Shown here in pieces: positions 1-10,000 of a DNA stretch of 64,000 nt (positions are counted from its first letter, which is position 1; each line of letters begins with the position of its first letter). The notes beneath the pieces are model-generated. The model saw nothing but the letters and a program-made list of their open reading frames with translations. It had not been told where the DNA came from and did not search any database. Made by a program: the position numbers and the translations under genes. The DNA is from Platanthera guangdongensis (lineage: Eukaryota > Streptophyta > Magnoliopsida > Asparagales > Orchidaceae): assembly GCA_039583875.1 (NCBI GenBank), contig CM077158.1, positions 239,553,447-239,617,446 of the forward strand, written 5' to 3'.

Positions 1-320
1 TGCTTGCAGGTTGGTTGCCGAGAAGAGCTAAGCTGAGCAGAGGAGAAGCTTGCTGAGCAGAGGAGCAAGGCTTGCTGAGCAGAGAGAAGAAGAAGGGGGC
101 CGCTAGCAGCGGCAACAACACACTTCGCCCGCCGCGGCCTAAATGTCACTCTTGCGACGGGCTTTCTTTTGATTAATAGCGAGAGCTTACAAGCTTACAA
201 GTACACCTTTACAACAAATCAATAAAAGGGTACAAGGAGAAGCTGGCGGCTAAGAAGAAGAAATTGCCAGAAAGCAGAGAAGAGAAGCTGCCAGAGACTA
301 AGTAAAAGTCTGCCAGCTGC

Positions 321-483
321 TGGAGGACTGAGAAACTGAGTCTGCAGAGTCTGCTGGCAAGCTGCTGAAGAGCTGTGGAGGACTGCGCGGACAGGAAAAC
401 GGAGTCCGCAGGGTCTGTTGGAAAGCTGATGACGGACTGCGCGGACTGGGAAACTGAGTCCGCAGGATCTGCTGGAAAGACTT
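321..483. repeat. Three tandem ~54-bp repeats with GCGGAC/GTCCGC
   Basis: Three adjacent degenerate copies (about 321-375, 376-429, 430-483) each run from GGACTG...GACTG through GAGTCYGCAG to TCTGYTGG. The second and third copies contain GCGCGGAC and GAGTCCGC in inverted arrangement. They lie downstream of the minus-strand TATA box, so would be in the transcribed part of the presumed LTR. Confidence 0.75.
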
Positions 484-540
484 GTATCCACCTTCTGGCC
501 TCTGGAGCGATCAACTCCTCAGAATGAGAGGCACCATGGG

Positions 541-550
541 CTATTTATAG
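541..550 (-). promoter_or_regulatory. TATA box of a presumed minus-strand LTR
   Basis: On the minus strand the sequence reads GGCCTATAAATAGCC, a strong plant TATA box. The 60-bp array lies upstream of it, so transcription would run towards position 1. Confidence 0.55.
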
Positions 551-699
551 GCCTGGGGGAGTTCTTCTAGAAGCGGGGCCCAGTGATGTCAGCATGACGA
601 CCTGCGCGGACTCCGCGGACTGAGATTTTGCGTCCGCCACTGTTGAGTGAAGCAGCTGGTTGCAGGAGGCCCTGGAGAGAACTGGAGGCCACCCATGGA

Positions 700-1540
700 G
701 GGCGACCTGGGCGTACTCCGGGAGGAGTCCGCCCGGCAGGCCGGAGCCGCCCCCTAGCGGGCGGCCTGGGCGGACTCCAGGGTGGAGTCCGCCCGGCAGG
801 GCGCCGGGGCCGCCCCCTAGCGGCGGCCTGGGCGGACTCCAGGGGGAGTCCGCCCGGCAGCCTGGCCACCCCCTTGTGGGCGGCCTGGGCGGACTCCGAG
901 GGGAGTCCGCCTGGCTGGTGCCGGGGCCGCCCCTAGCGGGAGGCCTGGGCGGACTCCAGGGGAGTCCGCCCGGCAGGCCTGGCCGCCCCCTTGCGGGCAG
1001 CCTGGGCAAACTCCAGGGGGAGTCCGCCCGGCTGGGTGCCGGGGCCGCCCCCTAGCGGGCGGCCTGGGCGGACTCCAGGGGGAGTCCGCCCGCAGGCCTG
1101 CCCGCCCCCTTGCCGGCGGCCTGGGCGGACTCCAGTGGGAGTCCCGCCCGGCTGGGTGCCGGGGCCGCCCCCTAGCGGGCGGCCTGGGCGGACTCCAGGG
1201 GGAGTCCGCCCGGCTGGGCCTGGCCGCCCCCTTGCGGGCGGCCTGGGCGGACTCCAGGGGGAGTCCCCCCGGCTGGGTGCCTGGGCCGTCCCCTAGCGGG
1301 CGGCCTGGGCGGACTCCAGGGGGAGTCCGCCCGGCGGGCCGGGCCGCCCCCTTGCGGGCGGCCTGGGCGGACTCCGGGGGGAGTCCGCCCGGCTAGATGC
1401 CGGGGCCGCCCCCTAGCGGCGGCCTGGGCGGACTCCAGGGGGAGTCCGCCCGACGGGCCTGGCCGCCCCCTTGCGGGCGGCCTGGGCGGACTCCAGGGGA
1501 GTCCGCCCGGCTGGCGGGCAGAGGCCGCCCCGGGTGGGCG
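700..1540. repeat. GC-rich tandem array, about 14 units of ~60 bp
   Basis: The unit consists of GGCCGCCCCCTAGCGGGCGG, then CCTGGGCGGACTCC and GGGGGAGTCCGCCCGGC. Units alternate between two variants (CCTAGCGGG and CCTTGCGGG), giving a higher-order period near 120 bp. Each unit holds two inverted repeats, GGCGGACTcc/ggAGTCCGCC and GCCGCCCcc/GGGCGGC, so every unit could fold into two GC-rich hairpins. It sits upstream of the minus-strand TATA box at 541-550. Proline/glycine/arginine-rich ORFs across it are repeat artefacts. Confidence 0.9.
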
Positions 1541-2193
1541 GCCTCGGCGGACGGCGGCTGGAGACCACCGCCCCTTGGGCGAAATAGGAGGCCGCTCTTG
1601 GCAATGCTATTGGCGGACTCCTGCAAGGAAAAGTACTGCATGATTAGTGGACCCAACCGCATGTCCCGCGAGGGTGAGCCATGGGAATAGCTCGCCGTCC
1701 CGCAGGGCGGCGGTTGCTAGGAGACTTAGGCGGATAGGGGAAACTGTCCGCCTACGCTGGGGCTCATCGCGATCAAAGGGACAATCTAAGGGTCGCGATT
1801 AGCCAGCTGTCCACCTTGGGAAGGATCGCCGATTTCTGGGTTAACAACTCTAGAGTACCAATAGTGTAGAATCTTCTGTACTTTGGTGGGAAACTTTTTT
1901 GGAGCCTATAGAAAAGAAGTCTCCCTCATTTTTAACCATCCAATTTTTTGAGAAACATAAGTGTTCTTTGGAGTTCTTTCACTTGTGAGTATTCTCTTTA
2001 GTTGTTTCCACTCTCGTTTCTTCATCATCGCCTAGTTCTTGTATGGAAAGACTGATTTAACTTGGCTATGCGGAGTGACAAGTAGGAGCTAAGGTCGTAT
2101 GGAAGCTTGTAAAGAGACAACTCTGTGACATTCAACTATAAATAAAAGAATAATATGTTTGCAATGTATATGAATTGGTTTAATTAAAGTTTC

Positions 2194-3117
2194 TGTTGAA
2201 AATTGTGAAGTGGAAGTGGTTGATGGGCAAGCCGGATGGGCTGGGCGGACAGTGTTGGCGGACTGGGCGGACTGCGGCCTAGTGAGAAGTCTAGTGGAAG
2301 CCGGCTGTTCCTCTAAGCGGGTTGTACGGATGGAGTCCGCAGATTGTTCGACCTGTTATCTGCGGATAGGGCGTTGGCTGATTGGTTTAGCCAAGGAGCG
2401 GCCTGTGCGGATAGAGGCTTGTGGACTGGTGCATTGCTCAGTGGCCGTAGTGCAAGCTTGTGCTTAACGGCGGTTTGGCTCATGTCCGCGGGAAGCTTGC
2501 GGACTGGTGTGTCCGCGGTGTGTGCTGTTGCAGACTGGGCTTAGAGCTTGGCTGAGGTCTTGTCGAGCTCTGGTGATACAACAGGTGTTTTGTTGTGGAG
2601 GTCTTTGGCGGACTGGTGTGTGGAGTCCGGCAGGTGGTCATTGCTTTGGGCAGGTGTGCGAGGAGCTTGCAGACTGCTGGTGGTCTGTGTACTAGAATGT
2701 TTGGCGGACGGAGCTATGTCCGTCATGCTCGCATTAGGCCTTTGATGGTTCTGGACTTGTTCACACTCTGTGCCAAGATCAGGGTGTCCGCAGTATCCGC
2801 TAAGTCCGCTGTTGACCGGGCGGACTGTTGTTAACTCTGCCTTTGGTCGTGGAGTTGTGGCGGATGGAGGCTTGAGTCTTGTTCTATGAGGACTGCCTCG
2901 GGTTTGTGCGACAGCCATTGAAGGGGGTTGCTGTCCTGCAGTGGTTGAAGGCTGTGTGGGCTGATGCCTGTCCGCATAGCTTGGGCGGACTGTGAGGGTT
3001 CGAAAAATTGCCTGGGCGGGGAATCCTTGGTACCGGGAAGTCCTGCGGAAGTTGGGAGGGGAAAGGAGCGCGGAGGGGGAGAGGAGGAGGGGGACCAAAA
3101 AGATAGGACCCCCCCTG
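2194..3117 (+). repeat. LTR A, copia-type, plus orientation, cut by assembly gap
   Basis: It starts TGTTGAAAATTGTGAAGTGG and is dense in GCGGACT and GTCCGC motifs. It is closely related to the sequence at 3618-4845 read on the opposite strand, and more distantly to the LTRs of the copia element at 8619-17981. Homology to LTR B is clear to about 3000. The last ~110 bp before the gap is purine-rich and unlike LTR B. I found no internal element sequence attached to it. Confidence 0.65.
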
Positions 3118-3617
3118 NNNNNNNNNNNNNNNNNNNNNNNNNNNNNNNNNNNNNNNNNNNNNNNNNNNNNNNNNNNNNNNNNNNNNNNNNNNNNNNNNNN
3201 NNNNNNNNNNNNNNNNNNNNNNNNNNNNNNNNNNNNNNNNNNNNNNNNNNNNNNNNNNNNNNNNNNNNNNNNNNNNNNNNNNNNNNNNNNNNNNNNNNNN
3301 NNNNNNNNNNNNNNNNNNNNNNNNNNNNNNNNNNNNNNNNNNNNNNNNNNNNNNNNNNNNNNNNNNNNNNNNNNNNNNNNNNNNNNNNNNNNNNNNNNNN
3401 NNNNNNNNNNNNNNNNNNNNNNNNNNNNNNNNNNNNNNNNNNNNNNNNNNNNNNNNNNNNNNNNNNNNNNNNNNNNNNNNNNNNNNNNNNNNNNNNNNNN
3501 NNNNNNNNNNNNNNNNNNNNNNNNNNNNNNNNNNNNNNNNNNNNNNNNNNNNNNNNNNNNNNNNNNNNNNNNNNNNNNNNNNNNNNNNNNNNNNNNNNNN
3601 NNNNNNNNNNNNNNNNN
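3118..3617. other. Assembly gap of 500 N
   Basis: Exactly 500 undetermined bases, probably a fixed-size scaffold gap rather than a measured length. ORFs called across it are meaningless. Confidence 0.99.
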
Positions 3618-4845
3618 ACAAGCTGAAGTAGAAATCTGACAACCGCAAAGCGACCAGCTGAACCACAAAGACCGCACCACTTCAATGCCCAACTCCTGGC
3701 TCCTTGAAGTTAGTCGCGCGACCTGCACACAGCACACTGTCAGCACTACTCAATCCGCGCGGAGAGAAAACCGCAGACCGCAACACATGCCCAAGCCCAA
3801 CTTACTGTTCACTCTATTACTGTAGACGTGTCAGGGGGGTTATATTTATAGGCGAGGTGAGGAGTATGGTCACCACCCTAGTGCATAGAATCACCACCTC
3901 AGCTCGCGTACTAGCAAAACATCCGTTCGCTGAGTCCGCAAGGACTTAGCCGGATTCCAAGAAAAAACCGCCAGAAGCAAGACACCAAGGTCACTATTGG
4001 GCGGTCTGGCACTAGACCGCCCACACTATGCGGATACGATACCGTCCGCACAGTCCTCCCACATCAACATTTGGACAGCCACAACCCCCTTTAGCAACAG
4101 TCCGCACAGTGCAAGATCAAAGCCTCCCTCCGCCACAAGTCCACGACCAAAAAGTAGTCCGCCCGGTCAACAACGAACTTGGTGGATACTGCGGACACAC
4201 TGGACTTGTCACAGAATATGACCAAGTCCAGTAAATCACCAAAGGTCTAGCGCGAGCTCGGCGGACAAAGCCCAGTCCGCCAATCATCCAAGCAGATCGC
4301 CACACTCCTCCAGAGTTAAGGCAGAGTCCACAAGCACTTCTCGCATGACTGCCCAAACAAGCGGCCAACTGCCGGACTCCGATATCAGTTCGCGCAGTCC
4401 TTCATAGCAGTTAGCACCTGCTGTACCACAAGAGTTCGGCAAGGGCCACAGCCAAACTCCAAGGTCAATTCGCCACAGCGGACACCGCGGACACGCCAGT
4501 CCGCAAGCCTCCCGCGGACAGGACCCAATCCGTCGGTTAACACACAAGCTTGTAACACGGACACTAAACAGAACACTGCCTACAGCCCGCAAACCTCTGT
4601 CCGCTCAGGCCGCTCCTCAAACAACCAAGCCACCCAGACAGCCAACACCCTGTCCGCAGACAGCAGCCCGCCCAGGTCGCGGACTCAGTCCGCACAGGCC
4701 GCTCAGACCGCAGGCTGTTCAATCAACAAGCTACCAAGACAGCCACTACCCAGGCTGCAGTCAGCAAACCGCCCAGGTCGCGGACCCGGTCCGCACAGGC
4801 CGCCCGGCCTGCCCATCACCCACTTCCACTTCACAAATTTCAACA
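3618..4845 (-). repeat. LTR B, copia-type, minus orientation
   Basis: Read on the minus strand it starts TGTTGAAATTTGTGAAGTGG at 4845 and follows LTR A closely. It contains a TATA box at 3838-3852 (minus strand CCTATAAATATAACC). The surrounding text resembles the TATA region of the copia LTR at 8619-9949 in order and wording. LTR A and LTR B therefore point at each other across the gap. Neither has a polypurine tract next to its start and their flanks do not match, so they are not a simple LTR pair of one element. Confidence 0.65.
3838..3852 (-). promoter_or_regulatory. TATA box of LTR B
   Basis: The minus strand reads CCTATAAATATAACC, about 1 kb from the LTR start. The related copia LTR has CCTATAAATAGG in the same context at 9247-9258. 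Confidence 0.6.
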
Positions 4846-5649
4846 TCTTCGTTACAAGATTTAAAAACCGGAAGAACAGAAAAATAATCTAAGTACACGG
4901 AGCTTGAGAATGTCCACCAGAGTGCTCCTCGGTGCCTTCGTTCGGAATGGGAAATTGGCTAAGTACTCGGGGCTTGGATGAGAGCATCTTTCTAAAGAAA
5001 GTGGCTAAGTCCTTGAAGCTTTGGAGAGCGCGAAGCTGAGAGGCGAGCGTCCAAGAAAGTTTTCCTTTGTTGTCTTCACTTGAGCTCACTGGTGCATCCG
5101 CGTGAGTGCTAGGCATTGGCGTTGAGCGCTAGGCGTTGGCGTTGAGCGCTAAGCAGCCTAGAGAGGAAGCATGGCGAATTCCAAGGAGAGAAAAGATCCA
5201 AGTATCACGTTCTCGCCAGAAAATCTCAGAGCTCTCTCTAGTGTTTGTAGTTGTTTGTCTTCAAATGAAAGCCTGAAGTTTATTTATAGTTTTCTGGGGT
5301 TGAGGTGCATGGTCTACAGACCATTTGAGACTGAACCATTTCGAGCTGAGTGTTGGGGGTGGCGGCGGGTCTCCTTTCAAGCTGCGTGTTGGGAAGGCAG
5401 TTACAAAATGTGCACTTTTTATTATAACAAACCAGGCCCTGCTCCAATCGGGACAACATCAACTGAGAGACCACCGGGACCCAGCTGGCGTTGTTACTGG
5501 GATGCAGCTAGCCCAAGCACTCAACCCCTCTCTAGCCCTATACAAGGCACAATGGCTTTTTGGAGAGCACACAACCTGCCTTTGATGAGAAAACTCCAGT
5601 TAAGGTGGTTACACGGGACTTCCCAAGTAGTCAGCCATTAATTCAAGAC
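4846..5649. other. Unidentified sequence, possible minus-strand LTR
   Basis: Nothing here matches a protein family I know. There is a short tandem repeat of a TTGGCGTTGAGCGCTAGGC-like unit at about 5106-5152 and a minus-strand TATA-like box (ACTATAAATA) at 5281-5290. The ORF from 5171 to 5641 has a fair start context but low-complexity composition and no domain. Confidence 0.4.
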
Positions 5650-6115
5650 GGTTCTAATATTTCTTGGTGCGGATATGGTTTTTGAAAAGGCAAGAACCAA
5701 CCATTCGGGTCGAAATGGTCGGTTCTCGGTTCTTGCGGTTGGGTACCCGAGAGCCGAATTGAGAACCGAATGTCTAATACTTGCTTAAGAAAATGATATT
5801 TGATTACAACTATATAATCTAACAAAAAAATATGTTTATAACAATATTCTATATTTTTTTTGTTTAACCGTAGCAAATAAGTATGTGTTAAAAAAATACG
5901 AAGATAAGTTTTTATATATTTTTTATAAAACATTTTTTAGTTGTAATTATGTCATCAGGTAGAACCGAGAACGGAATCGATTTTTTTGGTTCGAGTATGG
6001 CTCTATATTTTGAATATACGGGTCGGTTCTGATTTCAAAATGCTGGAACCGAAGCAATATAGATCGGTTCTTGGTTTTTGGTGGAACCGATCCGACCGAC
6101 CCGAGTTACACCCCT
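5650..6115. mobile_element. Probable truncated hAT-like non-autonomous element
   Basis: The right end reads GACCCGAGTTACACCCCTA, whose complement starts TAGGGGTGTAACTCGGGTCGG. That resembles the terminal repeats of many short plant hAT elements, and the interior repeats GGTTC/GAACC motifs around an AT-rich core. The left end lacks the matching terminal repeat, so it is probably truncated. No target-site duplication was found. Confidence 0.35.
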
Positions 6116-6802
6116 AGCCTCTACCATTGTATTACCAAAGAAAAGATGAGTTTACAAACAACATACAGTAAGAACTCCTCTCACAATCTCTCAAGGAAAA
6201 AACTCTCCCCTTCCTCTGCAAGAATGACGAAATCCCCATGTCCTCCCCTTGCGGCTTCTCCCGAGCTACGGTTATTCTTCGGAATGGAGGCCTCTACCAC
6301 TTTAGGGCAACAGGACGAGCCGATCCAGACCCTCAGATCAAAATCCAAAAGGATCTAACAGCCACCATCATGAAGTAACAAAACTGAGTCTGTTAGCTAC
6401 CGCGCTGCTGTTGCTCTAGCAGAAAAATTCAGTCTCGTTGACATCTCTCTTCGACACAGCTATCACTCGACAGTAGAGGTTATCACACCGTGGTAGCTCT
6501 AGTCGACATATCCCATCTCAACGACACATCATCATGTCGACACAGACCATATCAACATGACGACTACCGCTGATGATAATTAACACTTACCGTGCAACGC
6601 TAGCAACCAATTACAACTACCGCCCCCGGAAATTTCCAAGTGGTTCGTACTTCGATTCCCCGAAACTCACGTGGGCTAACCCGCGGGTGTGAGAAACAAG
6701 AGGACCGAAAATATTTATCAACTTCAACAAAAAGTAGCCTTCATTAAATGCTTAGCAGTTGCATCATGAATGTAGTTATCATTCTTGTTCAATAAATTTC
6801 AG
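6116..6802. other. Intron or intergenic sequence upstream of the WAT1 exon
   Basis: I translated this stretch looking for the N-terminal WAT1 exons (first four membrane helices) and saw none. Its 3' part is AT-rich and ends TTGTTCAATAAATTTCAG, a good splice acceptor, so at least that part is the intron before the first visible exon. Confidence 0.5.
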
Positions 6803-7052
6803 GTTGGAAACTCTATCTGTTAAGAGCCTAGCAGGAATATCAAAGATCATTGGCCTGGGAATATGCTCAGCAGGAGTTCTAACTATTGCCTTTTACACTG
6901 GGCCACAACTGAGTCCATTGATCAACTACCATCCCTTTGGGCATAAAAATAATGCTACTTCCAGTTCCCTTCATTCGAAGGGCGACCGGATAAAAGGAAC
7001 CTTTTTCATGCTTATAGCCAACTTTGCCTGGTCATTCTGGATGGTCCTTCAG
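6803..7052 (+). CDS. WAT1 exon (first visible)
   Basis: The acceptor is TTTCAG/G at 6802 and the donor CAG/GTAATT at 7053. The 250-bp exon starts at the third base of a codon (phase 2) and ends in phase 0. It encodes the linker between the two EamA halves and the first helix of the second half. It is only 8 bp from a MITE in the next intron. Confidence 0.85.
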
Positions 7053-10000
7053 GTAATTAAGATCGCGTTTGGTGCGGCTTATCACAGCTTATTTGCTCCG
7101 GTGAGGTTGGACACAAACGTCATTGTCATAGAATGCATGTTTAGTATCACAAATGTTACAAAAAGAAACTAATTTAAGGCATAAGATTTTGATATGACAA
7201 TGACATTTTTGTCCAACTTCACCAGAGCAAATAAGCCACGATAAGCCGCGCCAAACGCAGCCTAAATTGTATTATTCATGCAGCACTTACAAATAACTTT
7301 TTAATAAGAAAAATATTATGTAACATATAACAATGCAACTATTATACACAGGGATGGTTATTGAAGGAGTGTCCTTCAAAGCTTCTCTTCACGGCCGTAG
7401 AAAGTGCTTTCAGTGCAATACAATCATTTCTTGTTGCTGTGGCATTTGAGAGGGACATTTCAAGATGGAAGTTGAGGATGGATTTAGGGCTGCTGGCCAT
7501 TGCTTATTGTGTAAGTCTTTTAAGAATGTTATAAGTTCCATTGTTTTAGGAGGGATGTTATAACTGAGCTTGAAACAAAATGGAGAAAACTGAAAATATA
7601 ATTGAGCTTGATTATTGTGCAAGTCTTTTAAGAATGTTATTGTTAGGAATGACGTCTACCAACTCTCTCAAAACCCCGGAGTGTTAGGAAGGCGCTACAA
7701 ATTCCTTTATATTATTTTAGCAGGACCGGTCAAACTGTTCGCATGGCTCCCTCACACTTAAACCGTGCCCGGAACTGCCATGTACTCATGCCCGGAGCCA
7801 ACTCGACTCCCTTGCACTAAACCGTACCATGAAGTTTCTTTTAACTCATGCCAGGAGCCAACCCGGGTGCGCCCGGAAGGCACCCCATCCAACACCTGGA
7901 TGGCGGTTCACACCCAACATGTTATAAGTTCCATTGGTTTAGGAGGGATGTTAGAATTAAATGAAACAAAATGGAGAAAAATGAAAATATAATTGAGCTT
8001 GATTATTGTATATATTATAAGACATTGATTTACTTAAATGTTAGGAGTTGAAAAAAAAAATTTAATCCTTGTTTTCATGTTGTTCAAATAATAGGACTTT
8101 TAGTGAAAGAAACCACAAAAGATTGGAAAGATTAAAACAACAGTCAATTGTGTTAATTTTCTATTTTTTGTCTTAATTTAGACTTGATTAGGCTTTAGTT
8201 GTTATTATTTAGCCTGCGATATTCTTTATAGTTTTTCACTTTTGCTTTAAATCCTTATATGCACTTGTTTGTGTGTATAGATATGGATGAGTTCCCTCAA
8301 AAAATTTAAAGTGGTCGGATTAGACCAATAAGATCATGATTGTGTTGTTTTGAGGGATATTTTGGTATTTTTGGGTTTGTCCTAATTTTCCTTATAAATA
8401 TAAATGAGTTAGGATTCTCTTTTTTGAGAGAGAGAGAGAGAGTTGAGAGTGGTGAGTTGTAATTGTATTGACCACTTCTTTTTCTCTCCCACCGGTGATA
8501 GTGAACACCCCTCCTCGTGGACGTAGACACTGCTTGCCGAACCACGTAAATCGCATCGTGTTTATTGTTTGTGGTTGTGTGATTTTTTGATTTTTTTCGC
8601 ATCGTTTCACATAACAAGTGTTGAAATTTTTAAAGTAAAAGTGATGGCCTGGGAGTCCTGGGTGATCTGTCCGCGCGGTCTGTGCTGACAGGTATGGCGG
8701 CTAGTCAGGTCGGCAAAGGAGTGGCAGACAGTTTGTTCCCTGAAGGTAACTGGGAGGATAGGATGGTTATCCGTGCAGTTCGCCGGTTTGTGCGGACTGA
8801 TTCTGGAGTCCACCGATTTTGTGCGGACTGGTCTTTGTATCTGCTAGTGATGTGTTCGCAACATGGATGGCTGGTGGTGTGGTCTTGGTATGGTTTTGTA
8901 CCAAGTCCAAGTGTGCTCAGTCTGGGAGGTCGTGCAGTTAACACAGACTGCTTTCTTTATCCGTCGGGTTCGGCAACTATCAGCCTTGTGTGCTTTGGTT
9001 GCGGGCTTGGAGTGTGCGGACTGGAGTAGTGTCCGCAGGTGCGTGCGGACTGGAGCTTTGTCCGCTAGTGTGCGGACTGGTGGTGTTTCCGCAGGGTCTG
9101 CTGGTGTCGCGAACTGGCTGTCTAGCTAGTCGCGGCGACAAGGCAGACTGGCACTGTGTCCGTGTTTTGGCGGATACTCTCAGTGCTCGGCACGAGTTAG
9201 GGCGGTGATCCTATCAGCTAGGGTAGTTATCACACTACTCTCCGTGCCTATAAATAGGACCCCCTGTCACATCAACTTTACATCTGAATGAACAATAAGT
9301 GAGCTCGAATGGTTGTTGCAGATAGGTTTCTGTGTTTGCGTGGTTTGAAGGAGTTGACCGGTGTTTGTTGTGTAGGTTGTGCGGACAGCACCGAGAAGCC
9401 ATGGACTTGGTTCTGACTTTGGTCATGGATCAGTGCGAACTCTGTTGTTAGTAATCGGCGGTTAGCAGCAGGTCGCGACTTGCGGCCAGTCGGACTTCTT
9501 TCTTCGGCAACCTTTTTCCCAGTTCAATAAGTTGTCCGCTTCTAGCGGCTTGTTCAGTTCGGCAGTATCTGTTCAAAAATCTGGTGGCTAGGCGACCTCG
9601 CGGTTAGGCGGTTTGCAGATCAGTGGACAGTGTTCTCAGCTTTGGAATAACGGGTTGTCCGCGCGGCTAAGTTGTGGTCTGTCGACTTGGCCGCTTCAGC
9701 GGACTCCGTAGGCAACTTCGCAGAGTCGGCAGCTTCTCATTGAGACCGCGCGACAGTCTTGTTTTTCTTATTTTTGCTTTCATCTGCTACATCGGTAAAT
9801 CATGTCTCGCCATGTATACCTCGTCTTGTAAAGATTGTAGATAGTATAAGGTTTCTTGCTCTTCTAGTGCATCTTGTTTATTTGGCTTCGGATTGGTTGA
9901 GTGTTCCTACGTCTGGTTTCCCATTTTCCGCGATTTAAAAATTTTTACATGGTGTCAGAGGGAATTGAGACTTGAGTAGCAATCAGTCGGCAGTTTCCTT

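Larger units (their letters stand above)
1..2193. other. Repeat-derived GC-rich region, LTR-like, no host gene
   Basis: I see no credible protein gene here. The region has short tandem copies of a GCTGAGCAGAGGAG-type unit at about 31-95, three 54-bp copies at 321-483, a minus-strand TATA box at 541-550 and a 14-unit GC-rich array at 700-1540, then AT-rich sequence to 2193. A TATA box with a repeat array upstream of it on the same strand is typical of a plant LTR U3 region, so this is probably part of a minus-strand LTR retrotransposon. I found no LTR ends or target-site duplication. The predicted proteins here are translations of the repeats. Confidence 0.5.

Noticed and set aside
545..1662. 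Long Gly/Pro/Arg-rich ORFs on both strands
   Set aside because: They follow the 60-bp GC-rich array in all frames and resemble no protein.
2541..3746. ORFs of 200-400 codons across the N gap
   Set aside because: Most of their length is undetermined sequence.
5171..5641. 156-codon ORF with a good start context
   Set aside because: No recognisable domain, low-complexity Ser/Pro/Trp composition, and LTR-like surroundings with a TATA box on the other strand.
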